64,000 nt of DNA from assembly GCF_902506375.1 (NCBI RefSeq), contig NZ_LR733284.1, positions 3,038,222-3,102,221 of the forward strand. Direction: 5' to 3'. Every line of letters starts with the position of its first letter. The stretch's first letter is position 1. A model generated the notes under the pieces. That model was not told the origin of the DNA, searched no databases, and saw only the letters and a list, made by a program, of their open reading frames with translations. This DNA is from Microbacterium sp. 8M (GTDB lineage: Bacteria > Actinomycetota > Actinomycetes > Actinomycetales > Microbacteriaceae). Shown here piece after piece: positions 8,648 through 16,862 of this stretch. The position numbers and the translations under genes are program-made.

Positions 8648-9289
8648 ATGAGCACACCGCCTGCGAGCGCCCCCGCGGCGGCCGACGAGGCCGCTCCGCG
8701 CTCGCGCCGCGGGCGCCCCGGCTACGACCGCGCGCAAGTGCTGGAGATCGCGGTGCGCCTGTTCAACGAGCAGGGCTACGACGCGACCAGCGTCTCGTCC
8801 CTCGCGACGGAACTCGGCCTGAGCAAGGCGGCGCTGTACCACCACTTCTCCTCCAAGGAGCAGATCCTCCAGATCGCGCTCGACGACGCGCTCGGCGGCC
8901 TGGAGGCCGTGCTCGAGGAGGCGCTCTCGGACGATGACCGTCCGACGGCGGCGCGGCTGGTCTCCGTGATCCAGGGCGCCGTGCGGGTGCTCACGAGCCG
9001 GCTGCCGCAGGTGACGCTGCTGCTGCGCGTGCACGGCAACAGCGAGATCGAGCGGGCGGCGCTGGAACGACGGCGCCTGTTCGATCAGCGCGTCGCCCAG
9101 CTCGTCGCGCAAGCGCAGCGCGAAGGTGCCCTGCGCGGCGACATCCGTCCCTCGGTCACGACTCGGCTCATGTTCGGCATGATCAACTCGATCATCGAGT
9201 GGTACCGCCCCGCCCACACCTCGCTGACCCCGGAGGAGCTCGTCGAGGACGTCACCCGCGTGATCTTCGACGGCCTCCGCGCGCGCTGA
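8648..9289 (+). CDS. TetR-family regulator, PaaR-like
   Basis: A 213-residue TetR protein. After a short Ala/Pro-rich leader, residues about 20-70 form the helix-turn-helix (ATSVSSLATELGLSKAALYHHFSSKEQIL), and the rest is the ligand-binding part, ending with FGMINSIIEWYRP. ATG 8648 is preferred because GGGAGAG sits 10 bases upstream; ATG 8639 is too close to it. Divergent from the paa operon with a palindrome between them, so the obvious ligand is phenylacetyl-CoA, by analogy with PaaR. The specific ligand is inference. Confidence 0.88.
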   Translation: MSTPPASAPAAADEAAPRSRRGRPGYDRAQVLEIAVRLFNEQGYDATSVSSLATELGLSKAALYHHFSSKEQILQIALDDALGGLEAVLEEALSDDDRPTAARLVSVIQGAVRVLTSRLPQVTLLLRVHGNSEIERAALERRRLFDQRVAQLVAQAQREGALRGDIRPSVTTRLMFGMINSIIEWYRPAHTSLTPEELVEDVTRVIFDGLRAR

Positions 9290-9316
9290 CCGCATCCGCT
9301 CACCCCGCCGGACAGC

Positions 9317-9352
9317 GGAACGCCCCGCACTCCGGGGAGCACGGGGCGTTCC
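9317..9352. terminator. Bidirectional hairpin between TetR gene and aquaporin
   Basis: Perfect 11-bp stem, GGAACGCCCCG against CGGGGCGTTCC, with a 14-nt loop, placed between two convergent stops (9289 and 9366). No long U tract, as is common in high-GC actinobacteria. Confidence 0.8.
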
Positions 9353-9365
9353 AGGAACGAACGGA

Positions 9366-10007
9366 TCAGGCGTTCTTCTTGCTGTCGTTGCTGCTGAGCA
9401 CGCGGAACAGCAGCGCGGCGACCGCGGCACCGATCAGCGGCGCCAGGATGTAGAGGCCCAGGTTCGCCCACGCGAACTGGCCGCTGATCGACAGGCCGAG
9501 CGCGACGGCGGGGTTGAAGCCGCCGCCCGAGATGCCGCCGACCGCGGTGGCGCCCACGAAGACCGTGCCGCCGATGGCGAGGCCGTAGAACGAGTTGTTC
9601 TCGGTGTCCTTCGAGGTGGCGACGTTCAGCACGACCCACACCAGGACGAAGGTGAACAGCGCCTCGACGAGGAACGCGGGGCCGATCTCGATCTTGACGG
9701 CCTTCTCCGCATGCGGCCACACCACGAAGCTCACGAGCGCGGCGAGCGCACCGCCGACGAACTGGGCGATGATGTAGGCGAAGAAGTCGGCGACGCTGAT
9801 CCCGCCGCGCAGCAGGACGCCGAGCGAGACCGCAGGGTTCAGGTGCCCACCCGAGATGTGGCCCGAGGCGTAGATGAGCACGGCGAGCGCGAGGCCGATC
9901 GCCAGCGGCGTGAGCGGGCTGCCGCTGTTGACAGCCCCGATGATCGCGAACACGAACAGGAACGTGGAGATCGCTTCAGTAAGCGCTTTTCCCGCAATGC
10001 CAGTCAT
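9366..10007 (-). CDS. Aquaporin (MIP family channel)
   Basis: Membrane channel for water or small neutral solutes. The 213-residue sequence has the two half-helix NPA boxes, SGGHLNPAVS near residue 57 and GGGFNPAVA near residue 167, and about six hydrophobic segments. It is somewhat short for an aquaporin (usual 230-250) because both termini are compact; the C terminus ends in a short charged tail SSNDSKKNA. ATG 10007 is the first start in a well-conserved beginning; the ribosome binding site is weak. It stands alone, convergent with the TetR gene. Confidence 0.93.
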   Translation of the reverse strand: MTGIAGKALTEAISTFLFVFAIIGAVNSGSPLTPLAIGLALAVLIYASGHISGGHLNPAVSLGVLLRGGISVADFFAYIIAQFVGGALAALVSFVVWPHAEKAVKIEIGPAFLVEALFTFVLVWVVLNVATSKDTENNSFYGLAIGGTVFVGATAVGGISGGGFNPAVALGLSISGQFAWANLGLYILAPLIGAAVAALLFRVLSSNDSKKNA

Positions 10008-10157
10008 TTTCGAATGCCTTTTCTGTCAGGTCGAGGGTGGGACGGAGAATCCCGCACGCCGGCCGGCGCACCCTGGATTGCCGAGCCAGAATACCGGCTT
10101 CCTGTCAATCAGCTGGGAGCGGGACCACCGTTCCGGTGGATTGGCGGCGGAAATCTC

Positions 10158-10186
10158 TTGACCCGGGATCATCCTCATCCTATGAT
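10158..10186 (+). promoter_or_regulatory. Near-consensus sigma-70 promoter for the small protein gene
   Basis: TTGACC (10158-10163), a 17-nt spacer and TATGAT (10181-10186). The flanks are AT-rich compared with the surrounding DNA. Expected transcription start is about 10193, giving a leader of about 50 nt to the small open reading frame at 10246. Confidence 0.7.
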
Positions 10187-10245
10187 TTCATTATTCGATA
10201 GAGCAATTCCGCATTTCGGAATCTTGAGCGAGAAGAGAGGCGATG

Positions 10246-10422
10246 ATGCCGCAGACCCCCGACACCGTCGATCGCCGTCCGGACGAGGCGGGCGCCGCAC
10301 CGCGCCGCACCGCGATCTACCCGCTCATCGACGTCGACCCCGACTTCCACATCCCCGCCCGCCGCGAGGGCACCCTCATGCGGATGCTCGTGGCGCTGCG
10401 GATCCTGCCGCAGGCGACCTGA
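10246..10422 (+). CDS. Small protein of unknown function (58 residues)
   Basis: Short reading frame not resembling anything I recognise. AGAGAGG (10234-10240) sits 5 bases before ATG 10246; an in-frame ATG at 10243 is too close to it. The N-terminal half is Arg/Pro/Ala-rich and probably disordered; the second half, IYPLIDVDPDFHIPARREG then TLMRMLVALRILPQAT, looks like a short strand followed by an amphipathic helix. It has a near-consensus promoter of its own and ends 55 bp before the LigD-like gene on the same strand. No transmembrane helix or signal peptide. Supported by promoter, ribosome binding site and coding-like third positions only. Confidence 0.5.
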   Translation: MPQTPDTVDRRPDEAGAAPRRTAIYPLIDVDPDFHIPARREGTLMRMLVALRILPQAT

Positions 10423-10477
10423 CCTCGGCGTCCGCGCGGACCTCGCCACAGCGCGGCGCACGATCTAACGTGGATCC

Positions 10478-11707
10478 ATGGCAGCGCGAGCCGAGACGTT
10501 CATCGAGGTCGACGGCGAGGAGGTGCGCGTGTCGCACCCCGACAAGGTCGTCTTCCCCCGGGCCGGGCTGACGAAGCTCGACCTCGTCGAGTACTACCTC
10601 GCGGTCGCGGACGGCGCCCTGCGCGGCGCCGGCGGCCGCCCCATGGTGCTGAAGCGGTTCGTGAAGGGCATCGACGCGGAGCCGTTCTTCCAGAAACGGG
10701 TTCCGTCGCACCCCGGCTTCATCGGCACGGCGGTGCTCCGCTACGCCTCCGGCAGTTCCGCGGAGGAGGCCGTCGTCACCGACCCGGCGGGGCTCGCCTG
10801 GATCGTCAACCTCGGCTGCATCGACCTCAATCCGCACGCGGTCCGCGCCGGCGACCTCGAGCATCCCGACGAGCTGCGTGTCGACCTGGATCCGATGCCG
10901 GGCGTGGAGTGGGCGCAGATCGTCGACACGGCCTTCGTGGTCCGCGAGGTGCTCGACGACTGCGGCCTCGTGGGCTGGCCGAAGACGAGCGGATCCCGCG
11001 GCATGCACATCCTGGTCCGCATCCGCCCCGAGTGGGACTTCGCCGCGGTGCGCCACGCGGCCGAGACCCTCGCCCGGGAGGTCGAGGCGCGTGCGCCCGG
11101 CCTCGCGACCGCCCGCTGGTGGAAGGAGGAGCGCGGCGAGAGCGTCTTCGTCGACTTCAACCAGAACGCCAAGGACCGCACGGTCGCCTCCGCGTACTCG
11201 GTGCGTCCGCTGCCCGATGCGCGGGTGTCCACACCGCTCGCCTGGGACGAGGTGCGCCTGCGCCGCCCCGAGGAGTTCACCGTGCCGACGGTGCGCGCGC
11301 GGTTCGCGGACATCGGCGACCCGCATCAGGGCATCGACGAGGCGGCGGGCTCGCTGTCGGCCCTGCTCGCGCTGGCCGACGAGCTGGGTCCGGCGGAGAA
11401 GCCGCCGCGCGGATCCGACGGGTCCGGGCGGCGCGCATCCACCATGCCGCTCATCGAGATCGCGCGCACGAAGACCAAGCCGGAGGCGCTGGCCGCGCTG
11501 GACCAGTGGCGCGAGGCGCACGCCCCCGTGGCGGCGCTGCTGCATCCCGCCGACGTCCTCGTCGACGGCATGCGCGGTTCGAGTTCACTCTGGTATCGGG
11601 TACGCGTGAACCTGCAGCACGTCCCGGAGGAACTGCGCCCGCCGCAGGAGCCCCTGCTCGCCGACTACGACCCGTGGGCGGGGAAGGTCTGGCCGGGGAC
11701 GACCTGA
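10478..11707 (+). CDS. LigD-type DNA primase/polymerase (non-homologous end joining family)
   Basis: A stand-alone polymerase-domain protein of 409 residues, related to the polymerase module of LigD that fills or primes ends during Ku-dependent repair. Residues about 10-300 carry the family order: VSHPDKVVFPRAGLTKLDLVEYY, KRFVKGIDAEPFFQKR, WIVNLGCIDLNPHAVR, DELRVDLDPMPGV with the metal-binding aspartates (RVDLDP), and TSGSRGMHILVRI. FVDFNQNAKDRTVASAYSVRP follows. The C-terminal 90 residues are a lineage extension ending in LLADYDPWAGKVWPGTT. No ligase or phosphoesterase domain and no ku gene is visible in the window. Its last 43 nt overlap the convergent membrane-protein reading frame. Confidence 0.92.
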   Translation: MAARAETFIEVDGEEVRVSHPDKVVFPRAGLTKLDLVEYYLAVADGALRGAGGRPMVLKRFVKGIDAEPFFQKRVPSHPGFIGTAVLRYASGSSAEEAVVTDPAGLAWIVNLGCIDLNPHAVRAGDLEHPDELRVDLDPMPGVEWAQIVDTAFVVREVLDDCGLVGWPKTSGSRGMHILVRIRPEWDFAAVRHAAETLAREVEARAPGLATARWWKEERGESVFVDFNQNAKDRTVASAYSVRPLPDARVSTPLAWDEVRLRRPEEFTVPTVRARFADIGDPHQGIDEAAGSLSALLALADELGPAEKPPRGSDGSGRRASTMPLIEIARTKTKPEALAALDQWREAHAPVAALLHPADVLVDGMRGSSSLWYRVRVNLQHVPEELRPPQEPLLADYDPWAGKVWPGTT

Positions 11708-12417
11708 GGGTGGGTGCGGCCCAACGTATTTCCAGGCGTTCGGACAACGCTCGATCGCGTGATCCACTCGCTTTGAGCAGGGCTGCGCCGCCAGCTGTCG
11801 AGATTGGCGACCCGTCGCAATACAGATCTCCAGCACCGCCGTTCCGAGGCTTCGCAATTCGGAGGCGTGCAGGAAGCCTCATGTGCGGTCACGGCAGCTA
11901 CAAGAGCCAGCAAATCGATGCGTAAGGTGCGGATCCAGCGAAGCCCCCACGTCCCATACCAGAGCAGGTAATAGCCCGTGCCGGCCAGCAGGATCGCCAC
12001 GAAGATGCCGGGCAGATCGGCAACGAACTCGGCGGGCCTGTGAGCCTCGAAGAGCTGTGGTGCTATCACGGCCACTGCGCCGAGGATCAGACCGAAGCCA
12101 ATAGATGGAAACACTCCGTTCACCATCTCGACGGGCACTCGCGTTGTTTCGAGCAGGAGCGAAATCTTGCTGCGGGTCGTTGGATCCGCGACGACGCGCG
12201 GCGCGATTCGTTCGCACCAATCCCGATCAAGTCGGCGAATCTCCTCAAGCTGTCGCGCCAGTCGCCTCGTCACCCGTCTGCGACCAGCTTGGCCTTCTTC
12301 CGCAAGGGGCGCCTGGCCGTGGGCAAGGAGTGATATCGGTGTGCGCCGCAAGGACTCAAGGAAGGCCTCGATGTCTTCCGCACGGTTGGCATCGTCGGAG
12401 ATATTCGCCATAGACAC
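11665..12417 (-). CDS. Putative two-helix membrane protein, possibly with a spurious tail
   Basis: Unrecognised protein of up to 250 residues. GTG 12417 is chosen because GGAGGAGG lies 7 bases upstream. Residues 1-95 are charged and helical (AEDIEAFLESLRRTP, RRVTRRLARQLEEIRRLDRDW) and probably cytoplasmic. Hydrophobic segments follow at about 104-125 (VFPSIGFGLILGAVAVIAP) and 136-160 (GIFVAILLAGTGYYLLWYGTW), with a third weaker one near 168. The last 65 residues are Cys/Arg/Ser-rich, look non-coding, and run into the end of the LigD-like gene, so the true gene may have been cut near 11880 by a deletion or recombination. Divergent from the PD-(D/E)XK gene. Base composition is less GC-rich than its neighbours. 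Confidence 0.5.
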   Translation of the reverse strand: MSMANISDDANRAEDIEAFLESLRRTPISLLAHGQAPLAEEGQAGRRRVTRRLARQLEEIRRLDRDWCERIAPRVVADPTTRSKISLLLETTRVPVEMVNGVFPSIGFGLILGAVAVIAPQLFEAHRPAEFVADLPGIFVAILLAGTGYYLLWYGTWGLRWIRTLRIDLLALVAAVTAHEASCTPPNCEASERRCWRSVLRRVANLDSWRRSPAQSEWITRSSVVRTPGNTLGRTHPQVVPGQTFPAHGS

Positions 12418-12587
12418 AGCGTGGCCTCCTCCACCGACATCTCGCGCACAGCCCGCGCGTTCGCGTCATGTCCTTCCCCGACCGCCAGCCGCGCATGCCA
12501 AAGCGTCCACGTTGGCGCAACGCCGAGCACGGTTTCGACGAGCGTGAGCGCATCTTCCCGATAGCGTTCCTGAAGGAACCCTCGACG

Positions 12588-13976
12588 ATGGAGTCGCAAA
12601 TGGCAGAAGAGAAGCCGTGGAACGCCGCCCGCCTCATCCCGACCTCCGGCATCAACGGAGCAGAGGAGCAGGAGCGCCGAGCCACATCGGCGCTCCTCGC
12701 GGTCATGAGTTCAGTCAAGGAATACGGCCGCGCGCTCACAGCTCGCTTCGGGGCCCCGGCCGGGGGGATGGAGACGTTCATCGAGGTCCCCTTCGTGCTC
12801 GGCGAGAAGAAGATCTTCCCCGATGGATTGATCCGCGTTAAGTGGGGCAAGAAGGTCTGGACCGCTCTCGTGGAGGTCAAGACGGGCAGCAACGAGCTGC
12901 AGCGCGAGCAGTTGGAGAACTACCTTGACGTCGCGCGCCAGCATCGATTCGACGCGCTGATCACAATCTCCAACGAGATCTCCCCCGCCGCAGGGGTTCA
13001 TCCGACGGCCGTCGACAAGCGCAAACTCAAGTCGGTTTCGCTCCATCACCTCTCCTGGACTGAGGTGCTTGTCGCCGCCGTCATGCAGAAGGAGGTTCGC
13101 GGGGTCGCAGATCCTGACCAGGCGTGGATCCTGGGCGAGTTGATTCGCTACCTCGAGCATCCGAAGTCCGGTGCTGTGGAGCTCAGCGATATGGGGCCGA
13201 GCTGGGTCCCTGTCCGCGAAGCCGTCGTCGCCGGGACTCTTCGCCGGACCGACAAGGACGCCGCACAGCTCGCCGCTCGGTTCGACGCCCTGTTGCGGTT
13301 CGCGACCCTCAAGCTTGGCCAGCGGCTCGGCGCAGATGTCACTCAGGCACTCAGCAAAGCGGAGATCGCGAACCCTGCCCTGCGCGTCGCGACGCTTACA
13401 GAGATGCTGGTCAACGACGGCAAGCTCTCAGGTGCTCTTCGCATTCCGAACACCGTCTCGCCTCTGACCCTGACGATCGACCTGCGTGCGAACCAGGTCA
13501 CGGGCTCGTTCTCAATATCAGCGCCCGGCGAAGGGAAACCCACCACGCGGATCAACTGGCTGCTCCGCCAGCTCAAGGACGCGCCCGACACCTTGCGCAT
13601 TGAGACATTCGCGTCACGCCAGCGCGGCGGCAACGCCGAGCTGCTGCGGACGGTGCGCGAGAACCCGAGCGTCCTCGTCGCCGATCCCGGCAAGGAACTC
13701 AAATCATTCACGGTCACGTACATCGGCAAGATGGGCACGAACAGGCTTGCGGGTCGGAACGGTCTCATCGACTCGGTGATGGAAGGTGTCGTGAATTCCT
13801 ACGACCTGATCGGGCAGCATCTCAAGGACTGGTCCGCGGCTCCACCGCGCCTGCGCAAGCCCGACGAGGTGATCGTCGACGAAGCGCTCCCGAGCGACAT
13901 CCCATCGGCCGCCCTGTCGTCCCAGGACGGAGATCCCGCGCCACCGGCATCCGAAAGCAGCATCAGCTCGTCGTAG
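12588..13976 (+). CDS. PD-(D/E)XK nuclease-like protein of unknown function
   Basis: A 462-residue protein starting at ATG 12588, supported by AAGGAA ten bases upstream. The region around residues 60-115 has the layout of a PD-(D/E)XK nuclease core: ETFIEVPFVLGEKKIFPDGLI gives the first acidic position (PD near residue 78), ALVEVKTGSN gives E-x-K near residues 95-97, and the following helix reads ELQREQLENYLD. The remainder (about 130-440) is an uncharacterised alpha/beta region including LRANQVTGSFSISAPGEGK and SVMEGVVNSYDLIGQHLKDW, then an Asp/Pro/Ser-rich tail. It is not a recognisable restriction enzyme. Codon use is less GC-biased than in the flanking metabolic genes. Divergent from a membrane protein; a defence or stress role is possible but unproven. 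Confidence 0.7.
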   Translation: MESQMAEEKPWNAARLIPTSGINGAEEQERRATSALLAVMSSVKEYGRALTARFGAPAGGMETFIEVPFVLGEKKIFPDGLIRVKWGKKVWTALVEVKTGSNELQREQLENYLDVARQHRFDALITISNEISPAAGVHPTAVDKRKLKSVSLHHLSWTEVLVAAVMQKEVRGVADPDQAWILGELIRYLEHPKSGAVELSDMGPSWVPVREAVVAGTLRRTDKDAAQLAARFDALLRFATLKLGQRLGADVTQALSKAEIANPALRVATLTEMLVNDGKLSGALRIPNTVSPLTLTIDLRANQVTGSFSISAPGEGKPTTRINWLLRQLKDAPDTLRIETFASRQRGGNAELLRTVRENPSVLVADPGKELKSFTVTYIGKMGTNRLAGRNGLIDSVMEGVVNSYDLIGQHLKDWSAAPPRLRKPDEVIVDEALPSDIPSAALSSQDGDPAPPASESSISSS

Positions 13977-14070
13977 CAGACGAGGATGAATGGCCCCGAG
14001 GACACTGATGGCGACTCGGGAGAAGGCCCCGAGCTCCGGATGTCTTGCGGTCCCGCCCGCGAGGTGCGAT

Positions 14071-14110
14071 CCTTCCATTAATTCCTCACGTGATGAATTA
14101 ATTCGGAAGG
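14071..14110. promoter_or_regulatory. 26-bp palindrome overlapping the rph leader and ribosome binding site
   Basis: ATTAATTC (14077-14084), TCACGTGA (14086-14093) and GAATTAAT (14095-14102) form a 26-bp palindrome in which 12 of 13 base pairs match. Outside it, CCTTCC (14071-14076) is complementary to GGAAGG (14105-14110), the Shine-Dalgarno sequence of the gene starting at 14118. The AT-rich arms stand out from the surroundings. It can be a repressor operator (MarR, PadR or TetR type), an RNA hairpin hiding the ribosome binding site, or both. Confidence 0.75.
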
Positions 14111-14117
14111 ACCACCC

Positions 14118-16694
14118 GTGGACCGCGACGGAGCCCAGCCGGGCGAACCCCTCATCCTCGATCTCGCGCAGCTCTCGGCTGCCGACCTTCCGTCGGTGGG
14201 CGGCAAGGCCGCCAATCTCGGCGAGCTCATCCGCGCCGGGTTCGACGTGCCCACGGGGTTCTGCCTCACCACGGAGGCGTACCGCCGGGCGGTCCGCGCC
14301 ACCGTCGTGGAGGACGGGACGCTGACGGACGCCGCGGCGGCGCGCACTGCCGTCATGGCGGCACCGATTCCGGCGGAGGTGGAGAGCGCCGTCCGCACGG
14401 CGTATGCAGAATTGGGCGCTGGACCGGTCGCTGTACGCTCCTCCGCCACCGCGGAGGACCTTCCCGGTGCGAGCTTCGCCGGCCAGCAGGACACCTACCT
14501 CGACGTCACAGGCATCGACGCGGTGCTCGACGCCGTGCAGCGATGCTGGGCATCGCTCTGGACCGACCGCGCCGTGGCGTACCGCGCGGCGCACGACATC
14601 GACAGCGCGGGCGTCGCCCTGGCCGTCGTCGTGCAGACCATGGTCGACGCAGAAGCCGCCGGGGTGCTGTTCACCGCGGATCCCGTGACGGGCCGGCGGC
14701 GGCAGGCCGTGCTCGACGCGGCGCGCGGTCTCGGCGAGGCGGTCGTCTCCGGATCCGTGGACCCCGACCACTTCGTGATCGACACCGCCACGGGCCGGAT
14801 CCTCGACCGCCGGCGCGGGAGCGGTGAGACCGTGAGCGTCACGGACGCGCAGGTGGTGGCGCTCGCCGCCCTCGGCGATCGCGTGGAGCGCGCGTTCGGC
14901 GCCCCGCAGGACATCGAGTGGGCCATCGACGGCGACGGCAAGCTCTGGTTGACGCAGTCGCGGCCCATCACGACGCTCTATCCCGTCCCCGTGCGCGACG
15001 CGCCCAAACCGCCGGACGAGATCCGCGCCTTCTTCTGCATCAGTCTCGCCCAGGGGCTGCACCGGCCGATCACGCCGATGGGGATCGCAGCGTTCCGCGT
15101 GATCGGCGCCGGCTTCCTGGATCTCATCGACCGCCGTCCCGCACGGATCGTCGACGGCCCCGGAGGCCTCGCCGTCGGCGGCGATCGCCTGTTCGTCGAC
15201 GCGACCCCGATCGTCCGATCCGTAGCGGGGCGCGCGATCTTCCCGCGGGCTCTCGACGTCATGGAAGCGCGGTCCGCGGTGGTGCTGCGCGGGCTCTTCG
15301 ACGACCCGCGGTTCGCGGTCCTGCCCGGATCGCGCCGACGCTTCGTGCGCGCGTTCCTCCATGCTGCGGCGCGGATCCGCGCTCCGTTCGTGGTCGCGCA
15401 GGCGCTCGCGGATCCGCGCGCGGCACAGCGTCGCGTGCGCCGTCTCGAGGCCGAGGTGCGCGCGTTCGACGCCCCCTCGGGCACGATCGAGGACCGCGTC
15501 GACGGTGTCGTCGACCTCATCTTCCGCGCGATGCCGTACGCGCCCCGCAGTCTTCCCGGTGCCGCCGCCGGCTTCGCGATGCTGGGCCTCGCACAGCGCC
15601 TGCTGGGCCCGGCGGTCCGGCCCGGCGACATCCAGACGGTGCTGCGCAGCGCGCCCGACAACGTGACGACGCAGATGGATCTCGACCTGTGGGACCTCGC
15701 CGTGCGGGCGCGCACTGACCCCGACGCAGCCGTCGCGCTGGAGACCCGCTCCGCGCGAGACCTCGCCGACGGCTTCCTCGACGGCGAACTGCCGCCGGCG
15801 CTGCAACGCGCGATGAGCGCCTTCCTCGATCGCTACGGTCATAGGGCCGTCGCCGAGATCGACCTCGGGATGCCGCGCTGGGCCGACGATCCGGCACATC
15901 TGTTCGGCGTGCTGTCCGGCTACCTCCGGCTGGGTGCGGAGGCGGACACGCCCGCCCAGCATTTCGCCGACGGTGCTGCCGAGGCCACGGCGATGATCGA
16001 GACGCTGTACCGCCGTGCGCGGCCGCAGCGGCGGATCCGCGCCCGCATCGCGCGCGGCTTCCTGCGGCGGGCGCGCGCCCTCGTGGGGATGCGGGAGATG
16101 CCGAAGTACCTGGTGATCCTCGCGCTGCGGCAGGCTCGCGAGACGATGATCGGGGTGGGACGTGAGCTGGCCACTGCGGATTCGCTCGCGGATCCGCAGG
16201 ACGTGTTCTTCCTCGACTTCGAGGAGACGAAGCGGGTCGCGACCGGTGACGATCTGCGCGCCGTGATCCGCGAGCGGCGCGCCCGCTACGACGCCGAGCT
16301 GCAGCGCAGGCATGTGCCGCGCGTGCTGCTGTCGGATGGGACCGAGCCCGAGGCGGTCGGCACCGCCGCAGCGGCTGCGGAGGGCGCGCTGCGCGGCACG
16401 CCGGCATCGGCCGGAACGGTCACGGCGACCGCCCGCGTCATCCTGGATCCCGTCGGGGCCGAACTGCAGCCGGGAGAGATCCTCGTCGCGCCGTCGACGG
16501 ACCCCGGGTGGACGCCGCTGTTCCTCACTGCGGGCGGCCTCGTCATGGAGATGGGCGGCGCGAACAGTCACGGCGCGGTCGTCGCCCGCGAGTACGGCAT
16601 CCCCGCGGTCGTCGGCGTCGCCCGCGCGACCGAGCTGATTTCGACCGGGGACGAGGTGACCGTCGACGGCGCGTCCGGTGTGGTCAGCCGCTAG
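14118..16694 (+). CDS. Rifampicin phosphotransferase-like protein (PEP synthase superfamily)
   Basis: Resembles Rph enzymes, which inactivate rifamycins by ATP-dependent phosphorylation. Of 858 residues, about 5-320 form a PPDK/PEP-synthase-type ATP-grasp domain (GGKAANLGELIRAGFDVPTG, AVRSSATAEDLPGASFAGQQ, QDIEWAIDGDGKLWLTQSRP), about 325-750 are the helical substrate domain, and about 770-858 the swivelling phosphohistidine domain, GGANSHGAVVAREYG with the predicted catalytic His near residue 818. Length matches Rph (about 860). GTG 14118 follows GGAAGG by 7 bases. A large palindrome overlaps the leader. Related PEP-utilising proteins of unknown substrate exist, so rifamycin as substrate is likely but not certain. 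Confidence 0.85.
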   Translation: MDRDGAQPGEPLILDLAQLSAADLPSVGGKAANLGELIRAGFDVPTGFCLTTEAYRRAVRATVVEDGTLTDAAAARTAVMAAPIPAEVESAVRTAYAELGAGPVAVRSSATAEDLPGASFAGQQDTYLDVTGIDAVLDAVQRCWASLWTDRAVAYRAAHDIDSAGVALAVVVQTMVDAEAAGVLFTADPVTGRRRQAVLDAARGLGEAVVSGSVDPDHFVIDTATGRILDRRRGSGETVSVTDAQVVALAALGDRVERAFGAPQDIEWAIDGDGKLWLTQSRPITTLYPVPVRDAPKPPDEIRAFFCISLAQGLHRPITPMGIAAFRVIGAGFLDLIDRRPARIVDGPGGLAVGGDRLFVDATPIVRSVAGRAIFPRALDVMEARSAVVLRGLFDDPRFAVLPGSRRRFVRAFLHAAARIRAPFVVAQALADPRAAQRRVRRLEAEVRAFDAPSGTIEDRVDGVVDLIFRAMPYAPRSLPGAAAGFAMLGLAQRLLGPAVRPGDIQTVLRSAPDNVTTQMDLDLWDLAVRARTDPDAAVALETRSARDLADGFLDGELPPALQRAMSAFLDRYGHRAVAEIDLGMPRWADDPAHLFGVLSGYLRLGAEADTPAQHFADGAAEATAMIETLYRRARPQRRIRARIARGFLRRARALVGMREMPKYLVILALRQARETMIGVGRELATADSLADPQDVFFLDFEETKRVATGDDLRAVIRERRARYDAELQRRHVPRVLLSDGTEPEAVGTAAAAAEGALRGTPASAGTVTATARVILDPVGAELQPGEILVAPSTDPGWTPLFLTAGGLVMEMGGANSHGAVVAREYGIPAVVGVARATELISTGDEVTVDGASGVVSR

Positions 16695-16799
16695 CGCGGG
16701 TCATCCAGCCTCGCGCGGCCGGGGCGTAGGCCGGATACCGGCGCACCCGCACGAGCACGGCGGCGGCAGGTCCGATGATTTCGGAGTCTGCTCGCATAT

Positions 16800-16862
16800 T
16801 CAGGGGCTAAGAGTGCACGACTCATAATCGTGAGGTCGCGGGTTTCAGCCCCGCACCTGCTA
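16800..16862 (+). pseudogene. Degenerate tRNA-Met copy (D-arm to 3' end), attachment-site-like
   Basis: From the D-arm to the 3' end this matches the intact tRNA-Met at 17495-17568, but on the opposite strand. Positions 16809-16862 differ at 5 of 54 bases and share an uninterrupted 30-nt run (16815-16844) that covers the anticodon arm and variable region. There is no partner for the acceptor stem, so it cannot be a functional tRNA. Its last three bases supply the stop codon of the DUF1851 gene. It looks like a remnant of integration at a tRNA gene. Confidence 0.8.

Noticed and set aside
10125..10139. Hairpin CCACCG/CGGTGG upstream of the aquaporin
   Set aside because: A 6-bp stem with a 3-nt loop in GC-rich DNA is expected by chance; no riboswitch-like context was found.
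12270..12599. Minus-strand reading frame whose first 65 residues look coding (ERYREDALTLVETVLGVAPT and onward)
   Set aside because: It overlaps both the start of the PD-(D/E)XK gene and the membrane-protein gene, lacks a convincing ribosome binding site and turns into an antisense-like Arg/Pro-rich end. It may be a gene remnant, but I cannot support it as a gene.
16809..16862. Possible second functional tRNA-Met
   Set aside because: The T-arm and acceptor regions are altered and no 5' acceptor strand pairs with the 3' end, so a cloverleaf cannot form.
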